Assembly (NCBI GenBank): GCA_023437365.1
Contig: JAEZGK010000011.1
Span: 1 to 64,000 of the forward strand
Length of the DNA stretch: 64,000 bases
From: Bacillota bacterium
GTDB lineage: Bacteria > Bacillota > Clostridia > Lachnospirales > Lachnospiraceae
Direction: 5' to 3'
In this document: positions 18,331-25,042 of the stretch, in pieces
Layout: every line of letters starts with the position of its first letter
Position numbering within the stretch: position 1 is the first letter of the stretch
The notes under the pieces: model-generated
The model's input: only the letters and a program-made list of their open reading frames with translations
Database searches by the model: none
Told to the model about the DNA's origin: nothing
Position numbers and translations under genes: made by a program

Positions 18331-18372
18331 GGGGGGGAGAGCTTCTTATTTGAGGTTCTCTGCCCTTTTTTT
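18331..18372 (+). terminator. Leader terminator (putative attenuator) before oadG
   Basis: In the ~230-nt leader of the oadG-oadB transcript a GGGGAGAG...CTCTGCCC hairpin is followed by seven Ts (18366-18372). Upstream are small hairpins CAGTAT/ATACTG (18294-18310) and TCAAG-T-CTTGA (18314-18324); downstream are CTGCG/CGCAG and CAGGC-AAA-GCCTG. A terminator between a strong promoter and the first gene suggests attenuation or a riboswitch, but I recognise no known class. It could instead terminate the upstream hydrolase transcript. Confidence 0.5.
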
Positions 18373-18504
18373 GAGATTATTACTGCGCAACACGCAGTCA
18401 GGCAAAGCCTGTCAAACATGCATCAACGCTGTCTGCAGGCTGACACTATGTTCTGTTGAAACGATATCCGGAATTTCCGAGTGATAAGAAATGAGGTGAT
18501 AGGT

Positions 18505-18654
18505 GTGACTATAGTTGAAAGTATATTAATAGCTATCTTTTGTATGTCAGTTGTATTTGCCGTATTAGGAATTCTTTGGGCATTGATCCGTATTTTCTCC
18601 TGGATCATCCAAAAGCTTGAGCAAAAAGGCCAAACTCGTTCCGTCAGTTCATAA
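18505..18654 (+). CDS. OadG-like small membrane protein (decarboxylase sodium pump gamma subunit)
   Basis: A 49-residue protein starting at GTG 18505 with GAGGTG upstream (18493-18498). One hydrophobic helix spans residues ~3-30 (SILIAIFCMSVVFAVLGILW), followed by a short charged tail (IQKLEQKGQ): the make-up of oxaloacetate/methylmalonyl-CoA decarboxylase gamma chains, which bind and assemble the complex. It directly precedes the beta-subunit gene by 50 bp. Identification rests on this context and on topology, since gamma subunits are poorly conserved. Confidence 0.72.
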   Translation: MTIVESILIAIFCMSVVFAVLGILWALIRIFSWIIQKLEQKGQTRSVSS

Positions 18655-18704
18655 GTTCAGATTTGAAGCCAATCCAATAATTATTGAAGAAAGAGGTCAT
18701 TGAT

Positions 18705-19844
18705 ATGTTTATTGAATCACTTGTTCAAATATGGGAGGACTCCGGTTTCGCAGCTATGAACTGGCAGTCGATTGTTATGTTACTTGTTTCCTGTGTACTG
18801 ATTTATTTAGCAATCGCTAAAAAATTCGAGCCACTCCTTCTGCTCCCGATTGCCTTCGGCATGCTATTGGCCAATCTTCCACTTTCAGGCCTGATGAGCG
18901 AACCGGCAAGTGCGAATGAAGCAGGAGGTCTATTATATTATTTATATCTCGGTGTTAAGAAGGGCATCTATCCATCCCTAATCTTTCTGGGTATTGGTGC
19001 AATGACTGACTTCGGTCCGTTAATTGCGCGTCCGTCCAGCCTTTTGATCGGTGCCGGTGCTCAGTTCGGTATTAGTATGGCATTTATTATTGCTACTTTT
19101 TTAGGCTTTACTCCGCAGGAAGCAGCCTCAATCGGAATTATCGGTGGAGCCGATGGACCGACCGCAATCTATCTGACTACCAGATTAGCTCCGCATCTGC
19201 TGGCCTCCATTGCTGTCGCCGCATATTCCTATATGGCATTGATTCCATTGATACAACCACCTTTGATGAGATTATTGACCACAAAAAAAGAACGAGAAAT
19301 TCAGATGGAGCAGCTACGTCCTGTTTCCAAGCTTGAAAAAATCTGTTTCCCGATAGTCGTATCTATCTTCTGTATCCTGTTGCTTCCCTCCGTTGCTCCG
19401 TTAATCGGTATGTTAATGCTTGGTAATCTCTTTAGGGAGTCAGGTGTTGTAGAAAGATTATCAGACACCGTACAGAATGCTCTGATTAATATTGTCACAA
19501 TATTCCTTGGTGTGACCGTAGGTGCAACTGCATCAGGTACTACTTTTTTAAGACCTCAGACGCTTGGAATTATTCTCCTGGGATTAACTGCTTTTCTTTT
19601 CAGTACTGTTGGTGGTCTTCTCATCGGAAAGCTCATGTGTTGGATAACCAAGGGAAAGATTAATCCTTTGATCGGCTCTGCAGGAGTATCTGCTGTACCT
19701 ATGGCAGCGCGTGTATCCCAGGTGGAAGGCCAAAAGGCTCGCCCTGGTAATTATCTGTTAATGCATGCTATGGGTCCGAATGTTGCCGGTGTAATCGGTT
19801 CTGCTGTTGCTGCCGGAGTACTGTTATCTTTGTTTGGTAAGTAA
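18705..19844 (+). CDS. Sodium-pumping decarboxylase beta subunit (OadB/MmdB/GcdB-like)
   Basis: A 379-residue membrane protein with about ten hydrophobic segments and the hallmark GGADGPTAIYLT motif (about residues 148-158), where the conserved Asp takes part in Na+ translocation. The beta subunit decarboxylates carboxybiotin and pumps Na+ outward. No carboxyltransferase (alpha) or biotin carrier gene is in the window, so the complex must be completed from elsewhere, or this pair has another job. ATG 18705 (AGAGG upstream) is chosen over TTG 18684. A terminator follows at 19871. Confidence 0.92.
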   Translation: MFIESLVQIWEDSGFAAMNWQSIVMLLVSCVLIYLAIAKKFEPLLLLPIAFGMLLANLPLSGLMSEPASANEAGGLLYYLYLGVKKGIYPSLIFLGIGAMTDFGPLIARPSSLLIGAGAQFGISMAFIIATFLGFTPQEAASIGIIGGADGPTAIYLTTRLAPHLLASIAVAAYSYMALIPLIQPPLMRLLTTKKEREIQMEQLRPVSKLEKICFPIVVSIFCILLLPSVAPLIGMLMLGNLFRESGVVERLSDTVQNALINIVTIFLGVTVGATASGTTFLRPQTLGIILLGLTAFLFSTVGGLLIGKLMCWITKGKINPLIGSAGVSAVPMAARVSQVEGQKARPGNYLLMHAMGPNVAGVIGSAVAAGVLLSLFGK

Positions 19845-19870
19845 TTATAATAACATCCACTACATCAAGA

Positions 19871-19926
19871 AAGCTCCCTTTAAGGCAACAGATGGTGTCA
19901 TTGTTCTGTAACCTTAAAGAGAGCTT
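19871..19926. terminator. Terminator between oadB and aspartokinase
   Basis: AAGCTCCCTTTAAGG / CCTTAAAGAGAGCTT, long stem with one mismatch region, then TATTTCTT; located between convergent genes. Confidence 0.8.
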
Positions 19927-19987
19927 ATTTCTTAATATCTTATCATTACAATGAAAGATTATACTTCATTATCTTATTGCCTTATGC

Positions 19988-21307
19988 TTAACCCTGTACA
20001 AAGATTGAATAAATCGCTCTAGTGGCCTCCTCAAAGTCCTCTTCGGTAACACCGATGATGATATTCAACTCAGAGGAACCCTGATCAATCATCTTTACAT
20101 TGATCTTCGCCTGAGCAAGAGCGGTAAAGATCCTTGCCGCAGTTCCTCTTGCCTTTCTCATTCCGCGACCTACAACTGCGATTAAAGCAAGATTATTCTC
20201 TATCTCGATGTTATCGGGATGGGTTCTGTTGGTAATTTCATCCAGAACCAACTTTTCTTTCCCCTTGAAGGCTTCTGTGCTGACAATGACGCCTAAGGTA
20301 TCGATACCGGAGGGAATATGTTCAAAGCAAAGATTATTCTTCTCCAGGGCACGAAGTATATTTCTTCCGAAGCCTACCTCGCTGTTCATCATATCTTTTT
20401 CAATATTAATAACTGAGAAGCCCTTCTTTCCTGCAATTCCGGTTACGATATAAGGACTGGAATCCACTGTCTGGGATACGATCATCGTACCCGGATCGGA
20501 TGGCAGGTTCGTATTCTTGATATTGATTGGAATGCCTACGGTACGTACAGGGAAGATGGCATCTTCATGAAGTACGGTTGCTCCCATATAGGAAAGCTCG
20601 CGGAGCTCTCTATAGGTAATGGTTGTAATCGGCTTAGGATCCTTTACGATTCTTGGATCACAGATCAAAAATCCGCTGACATCGGTCCAATTCTCATAAA
20701 TATCTGCGTTAACCGCCCTGGCTACGATGGAACCTGTCACATCGGAGCCTCCGCGGGAGAAGGTTTTGATGGTATCATTTGGCATTGAACCATAGAACCC
20801 GGGTATCACCGCATTCTCCATCTCTGCCAGCTTTGGTCCGAGCTTTGAGAGGGTTCTTTCCAAATCAAACTCGCCGCTTTCATTGAAATACAACAAGCCC
20901 ACTGTATCCAGGAAAGGGAAGTCCAGATATTTTGCAAGTAGTATACTGTTTAAATATTCACCGCGGCTTGCCGCATAATCACGTCCGGCACTGTGTGCAA
21001 AGGATGCTTTAATATATTTAAATTCCTCTTCCAGAGAAAGATCCAGAGCCAGATCTTTAATAATGCTGTTATAACGCTCTTCAATCGCAGCGAATTCCTT
21101 ATCGAAATTCTCCCCCTTCGATGCCTTTTCATAGCAATTATAAAGCATATCGGTAATCTTAATATCCTTGTCAAAACGTTTTCCGGGAGCAGATGCTACT
21201 ACAAAACGCCTGGATTTGTCTGCATGGATGATATCAGCTACTTTCTTGAATTGATTCGCATCAGCAAGGGAACTGCCGCCGAATTTTACAACCTTTATAC
21301 CATTCAT
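19988..21307 (-). CDS. lysC: Aspartate kinase
   Basis: A 439-residue aspartokinase, first step of the lysine/threonine/methionine pathway (aspartate + ATP to aspartyl phosphate). KFGGSSLADANQF at 8-20 is the substrate and ATP loop; the kinase domain runs to about 290 (with FSRGGSDVTGSI), followed by two ACT domains (about 305-439) for end-product control. The long helical insert and length resemble the class III/LysC-type monofunctional enzymes of clostridia. There is no room for an L-box riboswitch upstream (only about 80 bp from promoter to start), so lysine control, if any, is at the protein level. Promoter at 21351-21379. Confidence 0.93.
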   Translation of the reverse strand: MNGIKVVKFGGSSLADANQFKKVADIIHADKSRRFVVASAPGKRFDKDIKITDMLYNCYEKASKGENFDKEFAAIEERYNSIIKDLALDLSLEEEFKYIKASFAHSAGRDYAASRGEYLNSILLAKYLDFPFLDTVGLLYFNESGEFDLERTLSKLGPKLAEMENAVIPGFYGSMPNDTIKTFSRGGSDVTGSIVARAVNADIYENWTDVSGFLICDPRIVKDPKPITTITYRELRELSYMGATVLHEDAIFPVRTVGIPINIKNTNLPSDPGTMIVSQTVDSSPYIVTGIAGKKGFSVINIEKDMMNSEVGFGRNILRALEKNNLCFEHIPSGIDTLGVIVSTEAFKGKEKLVLDEITNRTHPDNIEIENNLALIAVVGRGMRKARGTAARIFTALAQAKINVKMIDQGSSELNIIIGVTEEDFEEATRAIYSIFVQG

Positions 21308-21350
21308 AGAATATCCTCTCTTCTTTAGATTAATGTAGTAAAGTATTTAT

Positions 21351-21379
21351 ATTATATATGCCGTTTCCGAAATTATCAA
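21351..21379 (-). promoter_or_regulatory. Promoter of aspartate kinase
   Basis: On the minus strand TTGATA (21379-21374), a 17-bp spacer and TATAAT (21356-21351), about 45 bp upstream of the ATG. Confidence 0.7.
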
Positions 21380-21431
21380 TAGAATATTTAAGAACCTATC
21401 ACACACTAGCATTGCTTACTACCACTAATCT

Positions 21432-22784
21432 CTACAGATTACTGCCATTCGATGCTATGACCTCATGATACCAGTATGCAGAATCCTTCACTGTTCTTTT
21501 CAGAGTCTGATAGTCCACATAAATCATCCCAAACCTCTGATCATATCCGCTAGACCACTCAAAATTATCCAGAATTGACCAGTAATGGTATCCAAGTACC
21601 GGAACCCCTTCTTCAACAGCTCTTTTCAGACCCAGAAGATAGCGATGCACGTAGTCGATACGATTCATATCGTGAACCTTTCCGTCCAGAGCCACCCAAT
21701 CATTTCCCGAATAGCCATTCTCGGTGATCATAATTGGCTTCCCATATCTTTCATATAAGAATCTGGAAGACCAGTATAAGCTGTCCGGTGTGACATTCCA
21801 GCCAAAGATAGTCTTCGGACATCCCTGATAGCCATAGTTATCATAACCGTAAGGATCAATCGGATAATCTATTCTTCCCTGATAATTATTATATCCGTAA
21901 AAATCCAACGGCTGAGAAACCAGCTTCCATTCCTCCGTTGTAAAGGTATACATCTGTGAACCGAATATTTTCTCCGCATTTTCCGGATATTGACCGAGAA
22001 ATACCGGATCAGCCCACCAGGTATTACTCATTAAAAAACCAATAGGATCAATTTGAAAGGAGTTTCTTCTTGCTGCTTCCACAGCCTCAGCTGTCTCCTG
22101 CTTCGGAAGATATACATCACCCGTCGGTGCCATTCCTACAGACACTTTCTGTTTGCTGTTCTCACGAATCACTTTCACGCTCTTGCCATGAGCGAGCAGA
22201 ACATTCTTTGTCATGTGAATTAATGCCTCTGTATCTCTCTTCTCAAAAGGTGCATGTACTCCAAGCTGAAAGCCCAGCGCAAGAAACATCTGGGGTTCGT
22301 TGAAGGTCATCCAGTATTTAACCCTGTCCGATAGCTCTTCTACAACCACTCTGGTGTATTCCTCGAACCAATCAGGGCTCTCATCATTCTCCCAACCGCC
22401 CTTTTTGTACAATACATAAGGTAAATCCCAGTGATAAAGGGTTACCAGCGGTTCTATCCCTGCTTCCAGCAACGCATCCACGAGCTTGCTGTAAAACTCC
22501 AGACCTTTTTGATTGACTCTGCCTATTCCCTCCGGTAAGATTCTCGGCCAGCTTATGGAAAAGCGATAGCTCTTCAGGCCGATTTCCTTCATCAGTGCGA
22601 TATCCTCCCGAAAACGGTGATAATGGTCACATGCCACATCTGCCGTCTCTCCATGATTGATTTTGTGTGGTTCATGTTCAAAGTGATTCCAAATGCTTAA
22701 TCCTTTTCCATCCTCCTGATATGCTCCTTCTACCTGATGGGCAGCGGAAGCTGCTCCCCATAGAAAATCTTTCGAAAATCCCAT
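21432..22784 (-). CDS. bglA: Beta-glucosidase, glycoside hydrolase family 1
   Basis: A 450-residue GH1 TIM-barrel enzyme. The acid/base Glu163 lies in FNEP (161-164) and the nucleophile Glu355 in ITENG (353-357); the N-terminal signature FLWGAASAAHQVEGA is intact. The length and absence of a signal peptide fit an intracellular beta-glucosidase that cleaves cellobiose or plant beta-glucosides. No adjacent PTS gene is present and a phospho-specific motif cannot be judged, so 6-phospho-beta-glucosidase is a less likely alternative. Transcribed alone. Confidence 0.94.
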   Translation of the reverse strand: MGFSKDFLWGAASAAHQVEGAYQEDGKGLSIWNHFEHEPHKINHGETADVACDHYHRFREDIALMKEIGLKSYRFSISWPRILPEGIGRVNQKGLEFYSKLVDALLEAGIEPLVTLYHWDLPYVLYKKGGWENDESPDWFEEYTRVVVEELSDRVKYWMTFNEPQMFLALGFQLGVHAPFEKRDTEALIHMTKNVLLAHGKSVKVIRENSKQKVSVGMAPTGDVYLPKQETAEAVEAARRNSFQIDPIGFLMSNTWWADPVFLGQYPENAEKIFGSQMYTFTTEEWKLVSQPLDFYGYNNYQGRIDYPIDPYGYDNYGYQGCPKTIFGWNVTPDSLYWSSRFLYERYGKPIMITENGYSGNDWVALDGKVHDMNRIDYVHRYLLGLKRAVEEGVPVLGYHYWSILDNFEWSSGYDQRFGMIYVDYQTLKRTVKDSAYWYHEVIASNGSNL

Positions 22785-22913
22785 TCTCTTTCTGCAGGAT
22801 CAAGGATCCTGTTCCTCCTTATGTTGTATTATGTTAGGCAAGTATAGCATTATTATGTAGCCTTGCCAATAGTAATCCACTATTTCTCCTCATACTTTTT
22901 ACAATGATACCAT

Positions 22914-22956
22914 GTTCGCTATGCGGAGCGTTTTTAAGTAATAGGACGCAATTTCC
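22914..22956. repeat. Dispersed repeat, copy 2
   Basis: GTTCGCTATGCGGAGCG, TTTTTA, then GTAATAGGACGCAATT: the same 43-bp repeat as at 12451-12493 with about three differences. Lies downstream of the chemoreceptor stop on the minus strand, past its terminator. Confidence 0.75.
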
Positions 22957-22969
22957 TCATTATATAAAA

Positions 22970-23005
22970 ATCGTCACTACGCTTCTGATCGAACGTAGTG
23001 ACGAT
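22970..23005 (-). terminator. Terminator of the H-NOX chemoreceptor gene
   Basis: ATCGTCACTACG / CGTAGTGACGAT, 12-bp perfect stem with a 12-base loop, followed on the minus strand by TTTTTATATA. Confidence 0.87.
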
Positions 23006-23024
23006 GATGTAACATGATCTCTGC

Positions 23025-24818
23025 TTATATTTTGTACTTGCTTAAATCCTGCTGGAAATTCTGGATCATGGTGTCAAACACCGCAATCTGGTTCGTAAGC
23101 TCATTGATCTGTTCAACATAGATTGCGACATTGGAGCTTGCTTCCTCGGTTGCAGCCGAATTTTCTTCTGCAATTGCAGCCAATGTATGCATGTTATCAA
23201 ACAAGGATGCGATATTGTCTGCCTCTGTCTTCAGCTCCTTTGATGTCTGAATCATCAAATTCGAAACCGCCTTCAGATTCTCGTTCGACTGACTGGAGTT
23301 CTTTACCGCATCGGATAATTTATAGCTTTCTGTCTCAAGCACCTTGTACTGAATATCAATGTCATTGACAACTCCACCGATGCTTTCCACAAATTCGGTA
23401 AGACTATGATCTATTTTCCCGACTGCATCATTTGTTTCGATAGAAAGCTTTCTGACTTCCTCAGCTACAACCGCAAAGCCTTTTCCTGAGTCTCCGGCAC
23501 GCGCTGCTTCAATCGATGCGTTCAGCGCCAGCAGGTTAATCTGCTTTGCTATAGAGGATACGATGGAAATGATCTGCATCATACCTTCTGCATTGAGTCG
23601 CAGCTCCTCACTATTTTGACGTATATTGTTAAACTTATTGAGTACTGTCTGTATCTCTGTGGTGGTATTATTTACATTTCCAAAGCTTCCTTCCAGATTC
23701 TTCATAGCCGAACCGATTTTAACCTCGTTCTCCTGGCTTTCATTGGAGATCCGGGTTACATTTCGTATGCTATCACTAAGAATACTTACAGAATTCTCCG
23801 TATCCTCAGCCTGAGTCGTAGCTGCAACTGCCACCTCATCCAGTACCCCCGTGATATCATTTGAGGTAGATTGCATGGTTTTTGCAATATCTGATACCGA
23901 ATGATTGAAATTATACATCTCATCCACAATTGAATTAAAGCCGATAAAATCTTTTTGTACACTTTTCTTTAATACATTGATTTGCTCCATGATGTATTCA
24001 TACTCATCATTGGTTTTTATGGAAAGATACTCAACGAAATCATTATTACTTAGTTTTTCGAGTTCCTTTCTGACTAAGCGCTGAGGCCGATGAAGAACTG
24101 CTGAGGAAGCCAGTGATGCAGCCAGAGTAAGTAAAGCAATCCCTATGACCTCCGGTTTATTCGGTATCAGAAGTAATGACCCCAAGGTAACGATAATTGT
24201 ATTAGCCAAAGCTGTCTTCAGTGTCAAATTCTTCAAAAAGCCAAAGGATAGAAGCTGATTTATCCTATATTTTTTGGTATATTGAATCTCTTTTTCAAAG
24301 GTCAGCTTCAATTGAGTCTCATTTTCTTTCTCCGCCAAAACCTCTACATCAATCTTTTCCTGAAACTGCTGGGCCACCCCATTGATTAATCCATAGAGAT
24401 AATGCTGCATTCCACGCTTCGACCGATACGTAAATAAGATATCGTGTGCGGAAATCGGTGTCACATCAAGAATAGGTGGAGTTGCTCCCCGAAATCTTTT
24501 CATTACTATCACATGAACATCATTCATTGATTTTAAAAACTGATAGGCGGATTCATGACGGAAAAATCCGGGATAGATTTTACTGAAGGTATTGATATTC
24601 TGCTCGCCCATAATCTTCCATATCTCTTCATGACTCTTCCCGACGAGTGCTCCGACCTGATCAACAATGCCTAACGCAACCTTATCGTCAACATCATCCA
24701 GTGGTGAAAACAGTACCTCCGAATGCAGATCATTCCTTTTCAGCGCCTGATTGACGATATCCTTCCCGTATAGCTTCTTACTTGATTCAATCCAAGATGA
24801 TACAACGGTTCCTTTCAT
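23025..24818 (-). CDS. H-NOX heme gas-sensor methyl-accepting chemotaxis protein
   Basis: A 597-residue chemoreceptor. Residues 1 to ~185 are an H-NOX heme domain: proximal His102, Pro115 and the heme-binding YxSxR motif (Tyr131, Ser133, Arg135) are present. Trp9, Asn74 and Tyr140, the distal-pocket hydrogen-bonding residues that allow stable O2 binding in the Thermoanaerobacter H-NOX, are conserved at the same numbers, so this is predicted to bind O2 (and NO/CO). Two membrane helices (about 205-245) follow, then a methyl-accepting domain with the signalling tip LNASIEAARAGDSGKGFAVV. The sensor is therefore cytosolic. It should steer swimming or a related response away from oxygen. No che genes are nearby. 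Confidence 0.95.
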   Translation of the reverse strand: MKGTVVSSWIESSKKLYGKDIVNQALKRNDLHSEVLFSPLDDVDDKVALGIVDQVGALVGKSHEEIWKIMGEQNINTFSKIYPGFFRHESAYQFLKSMNDVHVIVMKRFRGATPPILDVTPISAHDILFTYRSKRGMQHYLYGLINGVAQQFQEKIDVEVLAEKENETQLKLTFEKEIQYTKKYRINQLLSFGFLKNLTLKTALANTIIVTLGSLLLIPNKPEVIGIALLTLAASLASSAVLHRPQRLVRKELEKLSNNDFVEYLSIKTNDEYEYIMEQINVLKKSVQKDFIGFNSIVDEMYNFNHSVSDIAKTMQSTSNDITGVLDEVAVAATTQAEDTENSVSILSDSIRNVTRISNESQENEVKIGSAMKNLEGSFGNVNNTTTEIQTVLNKFNNIRQNSEELRLNAEGMMQIISIVSSIAKQINLLALNASIEAARAGDSGKGFAVVAEEVRKLSIETNDAVGKIDHSLTEFVESIGGVVNDIDIQYKVLETESYKLSDAVKNSSQSNENLKAVSNLMIQTSKELKTEADNIASLFDNMHTLAAIAEENSAATEEASSNVAIYVEQINELTNQIAVFDTMIQNFQQDLSKYKI

Positions 24819-24942
24819 TTTATCCTCCTTAGCAGGTATATTTATTCATTCATTGTTATTTTATGCCAATATTAGTAATCATTATTATAATACTACATTT
24901 TAAGAAAGAATACTAGAAAAATTTTTTCTAGGATTAAAAATA

Positions 24943-24982
24943 GTAACCTGTGATAAGACAAACGACTCTTACTACAGGTTAC
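24943..24982 (-). terminator. Terminator of the GGDEF/EAL gene
   Basis: GTAACCTGT / ACAGGTTAC perfect 9-bp stem; the minus strand continues ...TATTTTTAAT. Located just past the stop at 25043. An additional CTAGAAAAA/TTTTTTCTAG inverted repeat lies nearby at 24913-24932. Confidence 0.78.
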
Positions 24983-25042
24983 CGTACTCTTCAATATTTA
25001 TGTCTGCTTCTGTTTTCTTTCCCGTCAGCAGCATAAATGTCC

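Noticed and set aside
18270..18504. c-di-GMP (GEMM) riboswitch in the oadG leader
   Set aside because: A CAGGCAAAGCCTG segment looked similar, but the conserved GACGCAAAGCC context and tetraloop receptor are absent.
21308..21431. Lysine riboswitch (L-box) upstream of aspartokinase
   Set aside because: The promoter to start distance is only about 45 bp; no room for the ~170-nt element and its motifs are not seen.
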